13,305 nt of DNA from Actinomycetota bacterium (lineage in GTDB: Bacteria; Actinomycetota; Thermoleophilia; Gaiellales; Gaiellaceae), in the NCBI GenBank assembly GCA_013812465.1, contig JACCTK010000076.1, positions 1 through 13,305 on the forward strand, in the 5' to 3' direction. Below, piece by piece: positions 1 through 7,104 of the stretch (positions are counted from its first letter, which is position 1; each line of letters opens with the position of its first letter). Both the position numbers and the translations under genes were made by a program. Below the pieces are notes generated by a model. That model did no database searches, was not told where the DNA came from, and saw nothing but the letters and a program-made list of their open reading frames with translations.

Positions 1-348
1 TACTCTGGGCGGGACGCGACGGCCATTGATCACGGCTGGGGGTCCCTTACCTGGCTGGCGAACCGGGAGTTAACAGGGACCGAAGGCGTGACGCTGGGGC
101 GAACGATCATCCGTCCGGGCAAACGCAATCCGCGACACCGGCACAACACCTGCGAGGAAGTCCTGTACGTCCTACGGGGCAGGGTGCGCCACAGCGTGGG
201 CGAGGAGTCCGTCGTCCTCGAGTCCGGAGACACGTTGACCATCCCGGCTGGGGTGTTCCACAACGCCATGAACATCGGGCACGAGGACGCGGACGTCATC
301 GTCGCCTATCCGACTGGGCAAAGGGACTTCGAGCTCGAGTCGCCCTGA
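1..348 (+). CDS. Cupin-domain protein, 5' truncated by the window edge
   Basis: The frame is open from base 1 to the TGA at 346-348, so only the C-terminal 115 residues are visible. A GTG at 88 could be read as a start. However, the residues encoded before it (DHGWGSLTWLANRELTG) continue the cupin fold's N-terminal strands, so the true start lies outside the window. Cupin motif 1 is complete (G-x5-HRH-x4-E-x6-G, within NPRHRHNTCEEVLYVLRG). Motif 2 is complete as well (GDTLTIPAGVFHNAMN), so the His/Glu/His metal-binding set is present. Single-domain cupins of this kind are metal-binding sugar or organic-acid enzymes or sensors. No reaction can be assigned. It converges on the minus-strand cupin with 25 nt between the stops. 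Confidence 0.85.
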   Translation, partial: YSGRDATAIDHGWGSLTWLANRELTGTEGVTLGRTIIRPGKRNPRHRHNTCEEVLYVLRGRVRHSVGEESVVLESGDTLTIPAGVFHNAMNIGHEDADVIVAYPTGQRDFELESP

Positions 349-373
349 CGATGTCTAGCGCTCGGAGGCTCGC

Positions 374-733
374 TTACCGGCCATCGAGCAGCTCGACGGT
401 CGTGAAACGAAGTACGGTATCGGCGACGTTCGTCAGGTCGTGGATCACGGTTTCGCCGTGCGCGATGTCGTGGAAGGTCACCTCGTCGAGGTGACTCCCG
501 TAGGTCGTGACCGACCCGTCGGGAAAACCGACCCGGGAGAGGCCCGCGCTCTCGCACCGGTAGAAGTAGCTCGTCCGGTGGCAGTGGAAAGGGAGGCGCT
601 CGCCCGGCGCGAGCGTGATGTCCCAGACGCGGACGTGCTCGTTCTCGAACAGCAACCTGCTCCCGACCTCGAAGTTGGTCGCCCGCTCGTCGGCGACGTC
701 CTCATGATCCAAAGGGACTTCGATCGTACTCAC
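374..733 (-). CDS. Small cupin-domain protein
   Basis: This encodes 119 residues on minus, counted from a GTG at 733. The core has a cupin signature: PGERLPFHCH gives two metal-ligand histidines, followed by a Tyr/Arg-rich strand (TSYFYRCE). The later histidines lie in DEVTFHDIAHGETVIHDL. The protein ends in a typical beta-rich tail (LRFTTVELL). The start is unsettled. The reading frame extends upstream to a GTG at 805 that has no Shine-Dalgarno, and the extension (IATGGWATSSPTRGPPSF) does not look like part of the domain. The GTG at 733 abuts a perfect AGGAGGTGA. It is the last gene of the ABC-transporter operon and overlaps the possible small ORF at 702-869. A role in binding or processing the imported compound is inference. 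The reaction is unknown. Confidence 0.8.
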   Translation of the reverse strand: MSTIEVPLDHEDVADERATNFEVGSRLLFENEHVRVWDITLAPGERLPFHCHRTSYFYRCESAGLSRVGFPDGSVTTYGSHLDEVTFHDIAHGETVIHDLTNVADTVLRFTTVELLDGR

Positions 734-869
734 CTCCTCGAATGACGGTGGCCCGCGTGTCGGAGAGGAAGTCGCCCAGCCTCCGGTAGCGATCCGGTCT
801 GACACCGGCAGAGCGTGCGACGGCTTGACGCACTACAGACCGCTTCTCCGAGCTCGTGAGACCCATCAT
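702..869 (-). CDS. Possible 55-residue small protein between ATPase and cupin genes
   Basis: An ATG ATG pair at 864-869 on minus, 17 nt after the ATPase stop, opens a frame of 55 codons ending in TGA at 702-704. The product starts MMGLTSSEKRSVVRQAVARS. It continues with an amphipathic Arg/Val/Leu-rich stretch and a DRYRRLGDFLSD segment that reads like a genuine helical protein. Its last dozen residues (RGGEYDRSPFGS) look less natural because the cupin gene begins in another frame there, with the GTG at 733. I see no Shine-Dalgarno before the ATG. I do not recognise a family. The alternative is non-coding spacer or the upstream extension of the cupin frame, which also runs open here to 805. 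Position and composition make it plausible but unproven. Confidence 0.35.
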   Translation of the reverse strand: MMGLTSSEKRSVVRQAVARSAGVRPDRYRRLGDFLSDTRATVIRGGEYDRSPFGS

Positions 870-886
870 GGCATGGCCCGTGACGA

Positions 887-2047
887 CTACGACGGAGCGA
901 GCACATTGTCCTCCGCTATCGGCTCGACCGTCCCGCCTCCGCTCGGGTAGGCGATCCCGGCGGTGGCAGGCCAGTCGACACCGACGCTCGCGCCTGCGTG
1001 CTCCGGTCTTGGCTCGTGCAGCCTGAGCAGCGCGATCTGTGTGCGGACGGTAATGGCGTAGTAGGAGCCGAAGAACGCGCAGGTCTCGACGATCCCCTGG
1101 ATGCGCCCGGCTCCCGGCTCTGCGAGCTTCAGATCCTGGGGTCGGAGGAGCACCTGCGCCTCCGCGCCGTTGGCGACGCCGGCGTCCGCCGCCACGAAGC
1201 GGATCCCCTGCACGTCGACTTCGGGTGCCCCATTCGCTCGCCCGACGACACGGCCTGGGACGAAGCAGCCCGCCCCGACGAAGCGGGCCGCGAACAGCGT
1301 CGCCGGACTGTGATACATGGTTTCCGGATCTGCGACCTGCTCGAGCCTCCCCTCGTTCATGAGTCCGACGAGCTGGCTGATTGAGAGCGCCTCGTCCTGG
1401 TCGTGGGTGACCAGGAGGAACGTCGTACCCGTCTCCGCGTGGATGCGCAGGAGCTCCTCCCGCACCTGGTGGCGGACGTTGCGGTCGAGGGCGGCCATGG
1501 GCTCGTCGAGGAGCAGCGCGCGCGGCTGGCGCATAAGGGCGCGGGCCACCGAGACGCGCTGGGCCTGGCCGCCAGAGAGCTGCGTCGGCATCCGCCGCTC
1601 GAAGCCCTCCAGGCCGACCAAGCGCAGCATGTCGGCCACGCGCCGCCCGACCTCGTCCTTCGGCGGGCGTCGGCTCCGGTCGGTGGTAAGTCCGAAGGCG
1701 ACGTTGTCGAAGACGGTCAGATGCGGAAAGAGCGCGTAGCGCTGGAAGACCATGTTGAACGGTCGGCGCTCGGGCGGCTGACTCGTGATGTCTTGGCCGT
1801 CGACGAGAATCGAGCCCGCATCCGGCTGCTCGAGTCCGGCGATCATGCGCAGCAGCGTCGTCTTGCCGCACCCGGACGGCCCGAGCAGGCTGAAGAAAGA
1901 GCCCGCCGGCAGCTCGAGCGAGACATCGTCGACCGCGACGACGGCCCCGAACCGCTTCGAAACGCCGCGCACGCTCAGCGCGCCCTGGTCACCCGCTGGA
2001 GCCTCTGGCGACCCACTCCTTAGCTTTCCTCCGTGCGAGGAGATCAT
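887..2047 (-). CDS. ABC transporter ATP-binding protein, PotA-like (spermidine/putrescine-type importer)
   Basis: This 386-residue cytoplasmic ATPase energises the two permeases encoded just upstream. The visible motifs are Walker A GPSGCGKTT (56-64), Q-loop Gln102 (FQRYALFPH), signature LSGGQAQR (157-164), Walker B LLLDEP (178-183), D-loop Asp188 in MAALD, and the switch His215 in LLVTHD. The C-terminal ~130 residues form a TOBE_2-like regulatory domain (VLLRPQDLKL), as in the PotA/MalK group, and the length fits that group. The ATG at 2045-2047 overlaps the TGA of the preceding permease (ATGA) and follows GGGGAGGG, which fixes the start and implies translational coupling. The frame stays open well upstream of this ATG, but that part lies antisense-like across the permease gene and is not coding. 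The substrate cannot be read from the ATPase. Confidence 0.96.
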   Translation of the reverse strand: MISSHGGKLRSGSPEAPAGDQGALSVRGVSKRFGAVVAVDDVSLELPAGSFFSLLGPSGCGKTTLLRMIAGLEQPDAGSILVDGQDITSQPPERRPFNMVFQRYALFPHLTVFDNVAFGLTTDRSRRPPKDEVGRRVADMLRLVGLEGFERRMPTQLSGGQAQRVSVARALMRQPRALLLDEPMAALDRNVRHQVREELLRIHAETGTTFLLVTHDQDEALSISQLVGLMNEGRLEQVADPETMYHSPATLFAARFVGAGCFVPGRVVGRANGAPEVDVQGIRFVAADAGVANGAEAQVLLRPQDLKLAEPGAGRIQGIVETCAFFGSYYAITVRTQIALLRLHEPRPEHAGASVGVDWPATAGIAYPSGGGTVEPIAEDNVLAPS

Positions 2048-2850
2048 GCACCCTCCCCGACGGTGCCCGACCGCCCGGACCGTCGCAGGAAGAGTGCGCC
2101 GACCGCGAGTGCGATCCAGGGCACGAGCAGCAAAATCGTCGCCACCGCGTTCGCTCCCGGGTCGATGAACCGCCGCAGCCTGCCGAGAACGTAGAGCGGG
2201 ACGGTCGACCGTGTGCCGGAAGTGAAGTTCGTGATCAGGACTTCGTCGAAGGAGATGGCGAAGGCGAGCAGCATGGCACCCAGAACGGCCGGGGCGGCGA
2301 TCGGCAGCGTGATCCGCCGCAGCACTTGTCCCGGCCCGGCGCCGAGGTCGCGCGCGGCACTCTCGAGCTCGACGTCGAAGGTACGGAAGCGGGCAGCGAC
2401 GACGACGAGCACGAACGGGATCGCGACCAGGGTGTGGCCGGCGACGATCGTCCACATTGCCGGCGAGATGTTCGCGACGTTCATCGCCGCGACGAGGCCG
2501 ATGGCGATAAAGAGCGGGGGCAGCATCACCGGGAGGAGGCCGAAACTTTCCATGGCACGCGCCGTGCGCGAGCGCCGGCGCGTGAAGACGATGGCAGCCG
2601 CCGTCCCTATGATCCCTGCTACGGCGGCGGTGAGCGTGGCGGCGATGACGCTCGTGGTCAGCGCTTTGCTGAAAAGCTCGTCGCTGAAGATCTCACGGAA
2701 CCACTTGAGCGAGAAGCCCGAGGGCGGCCACGTGAGACGGCGGCTGTCGTTGAACGCGTAGAGCACGGCGATGGTGAGGGGTGCATAGAGGAACACGAGG
2801 AGCGCGGCGCACGTCAGTCCGAGCCAGTTGCGTCTCAGCCGAGCCGTCAT
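2044..2850 (-). CDS. ABC transporter permease, PotC-like
   Basis: This inner-membrane permease has 268 residues, with about six hydrophobic segments near residues 11-32, 66-90, 103-124, 131-153, 185-207 and 234-256. The cytoplasmic EAA loop that docks on the ATPase is visible at 161-183 (ELESAARDLGAGPGQVLRR). Its short form and the N-terminal segment LYAPLTIAVLYAFND are typical of PotC-type (BPD_transp_1) subunits. The start ATG follows the TAG of the other permease after only 3 nt, and its stop overlaps the ATPase start. The three genes are therefore one translationally packed unit. It pairs with the protein at 2854-3717 to form the transmembrane channel. Confidence 0.96.
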   Translation of the reverse strand: MTARLRRNWLGLTCAALLVFLYAPLTIAVLYAFNDSRRLTWPPSGFSLKWFREIFSDELFSKALTTSVIAATLTAAVAGIIGTAAAIVFTRRRSRTARAMESFGLLPVMLPPLFIAIGLVAAMNVANISPAMWTIVAGHTLVAIPFVLVVVAARFRTFDVELESAARDLGAGPGQVLRRITLPIAAPAVLGAMLLAFAISFDEVLITNFTSGTRSTVPLYVLGRLRRFIDPGANAVATILLLVPWIALAVGALFLRRSGRSGTVGEGA

Positions 2851-2853
2851 CGC

Positions 2854-3717
2854 CTATGCGACCGTCTTCGGGAGGATCCGCGTCACCCGCATGGCCGCTC
2901 GCAGACAGACGTAGGCGAGCACGAACGCAAGCAGCGTCAGGAACGAGAGGGCGGCCCCGAGGCCGTACTGCAGCGTCGTGCCGAAGGCCGTCGAGATCAC
3001 GACCCCGATCGTCTGTGAGTCGGGACCGCCGACCAGGGTCGGCGTGACGTAGTCGCTGGAGGCGAGGAAGAAGACAACGGCCGTCGTGGCGAGGATCGCC
3101 CTGCCCGAGAGCGGCAGGGTCACCCGCCAGAGCGTCTGCAGCTGCCCCGCGCCGAGGTCCCGCGAGACCTCGCGGTAGTCGGGCGAGATCCCGGCGAGAG
3201 CGGCGTAGAAGGCGAGGGCCGCGAACGGCGTGAACAGGTTGATCTCCGCGAGGATCACGGAGACCCGTGAGAAGAGGAGGAAGCCGATGGGCTCGTCGAC
3301 GACGCCCGCACTGGTCAGGGCGCTGTTGAGTATGCCGCTCGATCCCAGCAGGGTTTTCCACGCGTAGATGCGCACGAGGTAGCTCGCCATCAGCGCCGAG
3401 AGGACGAGGGCGAAGACGAGGTTTCGACGCCACGAGCGCCCGAAGACGAGGTAGTAGGCGAGGAGGTAACCCGCGACCACGCTCACCGCCGTCGTCGGCA
3501 GCGCGATCCAGAGCGTGTTGCGCGCGTACACCCGATACGTGGCGCTGGTGAGCGCGTCCGTGTAGTTCCCGACGGTGGCGCCGCCGTAGAGCTCGAGGAA
3601 CGCGAACCGGTAGAGCGAGTAGTAGAAGAGGATGCCGGCCGGGACGATCAGCGCCCCGGCCAGCAGGACTCCGAGTGGTGCGAGGAGAAGCGCCTCGAGT
3701 CGCCTACCGATCTGCAT
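2854..3717 (-). CDS. ABC transporter permease, PotB-like
   Basis: This 287-residue integral membrane protein has hydrophobic segments near residues 9-30, 68-90, 100-118, 143-175, 203-222 and 246-275. The EAA motif lies at 182-202 (REVSRDLGAGQLQTLWRVTLP). The N-terminal FYYSLYRF and the ASYLVRIYAWKTLLG segment are characteristic of PotB-type subunits of polyamine/opine/phosphonate-family importers. The gene starts at the ATG at 3717, 33 nt after the binding-protein stop, and I see no strong Shine-Dalgarno there. It forms a heterodimer with the PotC-like partner encoded immediately downstream. The family transports polyamines, and also opines, sugar acids and other small organic molecules, so the name PotB-like implies no substrate. 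Confidence 0.95.
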   Translation of the reverse strand: MQIGRRLEALLLAPLGVLLAGALIVPAGILFYYSLYRFAFLELYGGATVGNYTDALTSATYRVYARNTLWIALPTTAVSVVAGYLLAYYLVFGRSWRRNLVFALVLSALMASYLVRIYAWKTLLGSSGILNSALTSAGVVDEPIGFLLFSRVSVILAEINLFTPFAALAFYAALAGISPDYREVSRDLGAGQLQTLWRVTLPLSGRAILATTAVVFFLASSDYVTPTLVGGPDSQTIGVVISTAFGTTLQYGLGAALSFLTLLAFVLAYVCLRAAMRVTRILPKTVA

Positions 3718-3750
3718 TGGGTTGCCGGCGGGTTCTCGAGACTCGCCGCC

Positions 3751-4911
3751 TCACCCCTGGGCCTTCACATCCTCCCAGAGCTTGGTCCACTCCGCGATCG
3801 TCGCAAACTCCCCAGCCGGATCGTTGTAGCTCTTGTTCCACTTGAGCGTCTGGCTCGTGTAGGTGTCGAGATCCTCGGGGTAGAGGCCGCGCGTCACGGT
3901 GCTCGCCTGGTCGATCACGTCGGGATTGGTGCTCAGCTGGTTCAGGTACCCCTGCATCGTGACGGCCGTTTCGCCTTCGATCAACGCGTTCGCGTACGCG
4001 AGCGCGTTCGCGCGGTGCGGCGCGCTGGGCGGGATGAAGACGGCATCGCAGAAACCGAAGCTGCCCTCCTTCTCGGGCACCAGGAAGTAGATCTCGGTGT
4101 TCTGCTTCGCGGCCTCGAGGACGGCCCAGTTGAAGCCGACGAGGGTTCCGTCCACATCGCCCGAGACCAGGTTGTTGATCTGGTCGCCGAGAGAGGTGGC
4201 GAGGACCTTGAGGTTCGGCCGCAGCTTCGTGAGGTAGTCCTTGATCGGCCCGTTGAGCTGCTCGCGTGTCACCGTGGACGGATCGATCCCGCTGGCGACG
4301 GCGCCGGTGGCGATCATGTTCAGCGCGTCGTCGAACGTCTCCAGCCGGTTCTTGAACTCCGGCTTGACGAGGTCCTGGTAACTCGTGATCGAACCCTCCG
4401 GGATGCGGTCGGGCCGGCCGTTGAAGCCGATCGGGCCCCAGGTCCACGGCACGGAGTTGTAAACCCCGTCCGAGATCTTCCAGAAGGAGCCCTCCTTGAA
4501 GAAAGGCAGCATCTTGTCGAGAGCCGGCACCTCGTCGGGGGTGATCTCGGACGAGATCCCTATCGACTGGTAGTACTCGGCATCACCCTGGTTCGCAGAC
4601 GAGGCGTCCCACTGGTCTCCGCCCGGGCCTTTGATGACCGTGGGGATGCCCCCGGGGGTCGTGATCGGCTTGAGGTTGACCTCGAGCCCGTTCTGGGCGT
4701 ACCAGTCCAGGTCCTTGAGCGCGTCAACGCCGTCGTATCCGGCCCATTGGAAGAGGTTGAACGGCCCGCCGACTTCCGCCGAGCTCTCGTCGTCGCCGCC
4801 GCACGCTGTGAGAAGTCCCCCGGAGCTGACGAGTACCGTCGTGGCGCCGGCTATCTGCAGGAACGTGCGACGCGAGTACACACCCGGCGGTGGCTTCAGA
4901 GTCTCGGTCAA
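3751..4911 (-). CDS. ABC transporter solute-binding protein (PotD/extracellular-binding family 1), Tat lipoprotein
   Basis: This 386-residue exported binding protein captures the solute and delivers it to the two permeases. The N terminus carries a Tat-like twin arginine (SRRTFLQIAG, 13-22), a hydrophobic stretch and a lipobox LTAC with Cys37. It is therefore expected to be a membrane-anchored lipoprotein. The body has PotD-type features: NLFQWAGYDG, SVPWTWGPIGFN, and a C-terminal EWTKLWEDV helix. The preferred start is TTG at 4909-4911, which has AGGAG (4920-4924) at 8 nt. GTG at 4918-4920 and GTG at 4951-4953 are in frame but less well placed. It is the first gene of the operon, behind the promoter at 5014-5041. 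It is weakly similar to polyamine binders at most, so the ligand is unknown. The catabolic neighbours suggest a sugar acid or related compound. Confidence 0.95.
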   Translation of the reverse strand: MTETLKPPPGVYSRRTFLQIAGATTVLVSSGGLLTACGGDDESSAEVGGPFNLFQWAGYDGVDALKDLDWYAQNGLEVNLKPITTPGGIPTVIKGPGGDQWDASSANQGDAEYYQSIGISSEITPDEVPALDKMLPFFKEGSFWKISDGVYNSVPWTWGPIGFNGRPDRIPEGSITSYQDLVKPEFKNRLETFDDALNMIATGAVASGIDPSTVTREQLNGPIKDYLTKLRPNLKVLATSLGDQINNLVSGDVDGTLVGFNWAVLEAAKQNTEIYFLVPEKEGSFGFCDAVFIPPSAPHRANALAYANALIEGETAVTMQGYLNQLSTNPDVIDQASTVTRGLYPEDLDTYTSQTLKWNKSYNDPAGEFATIAEWTKLWEDVKAQG

Positions 4912-5003
4912 GGCACTCACTCCTCTCTCGCTGCTGGTCTGCTCTGCCCGCACAGGCCACCACGCTGCCCTCTCGCGGGGTCAGAGGTATTCGCCCGCAC
5001 TCT

Positions 5004-5015
5004 ATGGCACGCCAT
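5004..5015. promoter_or_regulatory. Palindromic candidate operator ATGGCACGCCAT
   Basis: The arms ATGGC and GCCAT are perfectly inverted around a 2-nt centre. The palindrome overlaps the last bases of the -10 box and the expected transcription start of the transporter operon, a classic repressor position. A close variant lies at 12580-12591 in the other divergent intergenic region. The regulator is not encoded in this window. Confidence 0.45.
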
Positions 5016-5041
5016 CATATAGCTGTCTCAGTGGCCGTCAA
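5014..5041 (-). promoter_or_regulatory. Sigma-70-like promoter of the ABC-transporter operon
   Basis: On minus, -35 TTGACG (5036-5041) is followed after exactly 16 nt by -10 TATGAT (5014-5019). Each hexamer matches the bacterial consensus at 5 of 6 bases. The predicted start of transcription is near 5005-5008, giving a leader of about 95 nt before the TTG of the binding-protein gene. This is the best promoter match I found in the window. Confidence 0.65.
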
Positions 5042-5092
5042 GCGAACCGCTCGACGCATCCCGCGCGCCGGGCGTCTCGAACCTCGGGATAG

Positions 5093-5101
5093 TATGATAA
5101 T
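5093..5101 (+). promoter_or_regulatory. Possible -10 region (TATGATAAT) of the extended-SDR gene
   Basis: The A/T-rich TATGATAAT is the only such patch in a G/C-rich leader. It lies 30-38 nt upstream of the GTG at 5131 and would place the transcription start near 5106. No convincing -35 hexamer is seen at 16-18 nt. The surrounding GATAGTATGAT resembles a sequence upstream of the classical SDR at 7105. Confidence 0.35.
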
Positions 5102-5130
5102 CGGACACCTCTACGAACGGAACGTCATCG

Positions 5131-6165
5131 GTGATCGATCGTTCGAGACCCGTGCTCGTCACGGGTGGAGCCGGGTTCGCCGGCAGCTATGTCACGAGGG
5201 CGCTTCTCGACCGCGGCTACGAGGTGGTCGTCTTTGACATCGCCGACTTCCGCCCCGAGTCGCGCTACGTCATCGGGCACGACGTCCAGCTCGAGCGGGG
5301 CTCGGTGGACGACTGGCCGCGGACGCTCCAGGTCATGCTCGAGCACCGGCCGTCGGCGGTCGTCCACGCGGGCGGCAGCCTGGAACTCGCCTACCTCGAC
5401 GAGCATCCAACCGCCGCCCTGCAGTCGATGGTCGGCGGCACGGTCAACCTCCTCGAGGCCTGCCGTCTCCTTGGAGGAGTGGCGCGCTTCGTGTACTTCT
5501 CCACCATCGCCGTCGTCGGGCGGGTCGTGTACGAGCCCGTTGACGCGAACCACCCGACGATCACGGCCAAGGAGGGCCCGCTCGGCGCCTACAGCGCCGG
5601 CAAGCTCGCCTCCGAGGCGTTCTGCTTCACCTACCTCCAGAACTTCGGTGTGGACATCAGGATCGTCCGGCCCTCGGCGCTCTACGGCTTCGGCATGAGC
5701 TGGTACGCGCCGAACTACATGAAGAACATCGTCGAGCCGCCTCTCCTCGGCCAGCCGGTGCGCCTCGCGACGGGAGGTCAGGTGCCGCGCGACTACGTCA
5801 ACGGCGTCGACATCGCCTCGCTCGCGGTAGCCCTGCTCGAGGGCCCCGAAGACGCCGACCGCGTCTTCTGGGGCGGCACCGGCCTACCGCTTCGCACCGG
5901 GGCCGATGTCGGCCAGATCGTCTGCGAGCTCGTGCCCGGTGCGGACGTGGAGATCGGCGAGGAGTGGACGGACGCCGATCGCATGGAGCTCCCGCTCCGC
6001 GGCCAGTACTCGATCGAGAACGCTCGCGCACTCGGCTGGGAGCCCCAGTTCGCCGACCTCCGCGACGGGATCACGGACTACATCGCACGCTTCCGCGCGT
6101 TCATGGACGCAGGAGGGACCCCGACCGCGCAACCGCCGGGACTTCACAAGGCTCCCGGGTCGTGA
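5131..6165 (+). CDS. Extended short-chain dehydrogenase (NAD-dependent epimerase/dehydratase family)
   Basis: This 344-residue Rossmann-fold oxidoreductase has the dinucleotide motif GGAGFAG (12-18) after strand VLVTG and an acidic residue after the second strand (VVVFDIADF). The catalytic set is Ser124 (YFSTIA) with Tyr154 and Lys158 (YSAGK). The C-terminal substrate part includes PRDYVNGVDIASL, a standard extended-SDR segment, and RGQYSIENARALGWEP. The start GTG at 5131 gives MIDRSRPVLVTG, and only a weak purine patch precedes it. Family members are sugar epimerases, dehydratases or dehydrogenases that act on NDP-sugars or free sugars. Here, next to two lactonase-type genes, oxidation of a free aldose to a lactone (as uronate dehydrogenase does) is a reasonable inference. 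It is a paralog of the protein at 11440-12507. Confidence 0.93.
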   Translation: MIDRSRPVLVTGGAGFAGSYVTRALLDRGYEVVVFDIADFRPESRYVIGHDVQLERGSVDDWPRTLQVMLEHRPSAVVHAGGSLELAYLDEHPTAALQSMVGGTVNLLEACRLLGGVARFVYFSTIAVVGRVVYEPVDANHPTITAKEGPLGAYSAGKLASEAFCFTYLQNFGVDIRIVRPSALYGFGMSWYAPNYMKNIVEPPLLGQPVRLATGGQVPRDYVNGVDIASLAVALLEGPEDADRVFWGGTGLPLRTGADVGQIVCELVPGADVEIGEEWTDADRMELPLRGQYSIENARALGWEPQFADLRDGITDYIARFRAFMDAGGTPTAQPPGLHKAPGS

Positions 6166-6250
6166 GCGGCGTGGTGGCATCGGGAAGTACGGTGCGCGCG
6201 GAAGCGGCTCCCAGGCTCGTCAACGGGTGGGAAGCGAAAAGGGGGTTCGT

Positions 6251-7042
6251 ATGAGCACGCGACTGACCTACCACGGCGCGGCGAGCTACGAGATCGTCGG
6301 TCCGACTCACCGGATCCTGATCGACCCGTTCCTCTCCGACAACCCGCTCGCGCCCTGCTCGCCCGACGACCTCGCGACGCCGGACGTGATCCTCGTCAGT
6401 CATGCGGCGATGGACCACTACGGCGACACGCCCGACGTGGCAAAGCGCACAGGCGCCCCCGTCGTGTGCGATGCGGCGGTGCGCGCCAAGCTCATCGACG
6501 ACGGCGTCTCCCCCGATCAGATCACCCCGACGACGTGGGGGATCGTCGTCGAGATCGGCGGGGTCGTGGTGCGACCAGTGGAATGCCATCACTGGTCCAT
6601 GGCCACGCTCTCGGACGGCCGCCAGGTGGTCGGGAACCCGATCGCCTTCATCGTCGAGACGGAGCCCGGCGTCCGCATCTACCACTACGGCGATACGTGC
6701 ATCTTCGACATGCGGCTGATCGGCGAGCTGTACAAGCCGACGGTGGGGTTGCTCGGCTGCACGCTCCCGCGCGAGCTCGAGCACCTGATCCCCGGCCCCG
6801 GGACGTTCCTGACGGGCGAGATGGACGCCGACGAGGCGGCGCGCGCGGCCGAGATGCTTGGCGTCGAGCTCGCCGTCGCCTGCCACTATCTCGCGCCCGA
6901 CGACGAGGTGGCGCGGTTCCTCGATCTCGTCCCGAAGTACGACACCACGGGGCGGCGCCGCGTCGTCGCGCCGCTCGTCGGCGAGACGCTCGTCGTCGAT
7001 GCCACCAGCCACCGCATCGAGGCGAACGTCGACGGCACGTGA
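6251..7042 (+). CDS. UlaG-like metallo-beta-lactamase-fold hydrolase
   Basis: This 263-residue cytoplasmic metallo-hydrolase starts at an ATG behind AAAAGGGGG (6237-6245). The N terminus (LTYHGAASYEI, then ILIDPFLSDNP) is typical of the UlaG/UPF0173 branch, whose characterised member hydrolyses L-ascorbate-6-phosphate lactone. Metal-site candidates are His51, Asp55 and His56 in SHAAMDHYGD, His113/His114 in ECHHWSM, His145 and Asp148 in YHYGDT, and His212 in ACHYLAPDDEV. The usual third histidine of HxHxDH is Ala53 here. Its position between two dehydrogenase genes makes lactone hydrolysis in a sugar-oxidation route plausible, but the substrate is not determined by the sequence. The gap from the previous gene is 85 nt, so co-transcription is likely. 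Confidence 0.9.
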   Translation: MSTRLTYHGAASYEIVGPTHRILIDPFLSDNPLAPCSPDDLATPDVILVSHAAMDHYGDTPDVAKRTGAPVVCDAAVRAKLIDDGVSPDQITPTTWGIVVEIGGVVVRPVECHHWSMATLSDGRQVVGNPIAFIVETEPGVRIYHYGDTCIFDMRLIGELYKPTVGLLGCTLPRELEHLIPGPGTFLTGEMDADEAARAAEMLGVELAVACHYLAPDDEVARFLDLVPKYDTTGRRRVVAPLVGETLVVDATSHRIEANVDGT

Positions 7043-7083
7043 GCCCGGCCCATGGCCCGCACCGATGATCGTTACGCGCACAA

Positions 7084-7096
7084 GTCGTACTATCGT
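7084..7096 (+). promoter_or_regulatory. Possible -10 region upstream of the classical SDR start
   Basis: TACTAT (7088-7093) or TATCGT (7091-7096) ends 8-11 nt before the TTG start. That distance is expected for a leaderless or near-leaderless transcript. The word GTCGTACTATC (7084-7094), read on minus, matches GATAGTATGAT upstream of 5131 at 9 of 11 bases. No -35 is seen. Confidence 0.25.
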
Positions 7097-7104
7097 CGTA
7101 CAGC

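Noticed and set aside
349..373. Terminator between the two convergent cupin genes
   Set aside because: No stable inverted repeat or T-run is visible in the 25-nt gap.
864..880. CATCATGGCATGGCCCG as a third copy of the ATGGCNNGCCAT palindrome
   Set aside because: The right arm reads GGCCC instead of GCCAT, so there is no inverted symmetry. It only shares the word ATGGCA.
2048..2455. Upstream extension of the ATPase frame to 2455
   Set aside because: The extension is Arg/Pro-rich shadow of the permease gene in another frame. The ABC domain begins after the ATG at 2047, which has a ribosome-binding site and ATGA overlap.
4015..5022. Long + strand open frame opposite the binding-protein gene
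   Set aside because: It is a high-GC antisense shadow. The minus frame has a signal peptide, lipobox and family motifs, and the + frame has none.
6101..7081. 326-codon minus frame opposite the UlaG-like gene
   Set aside because: The composition is Arg/His/Asp-rich with no domain sense. It is fully explained as the complement of the real hydrolase gene.
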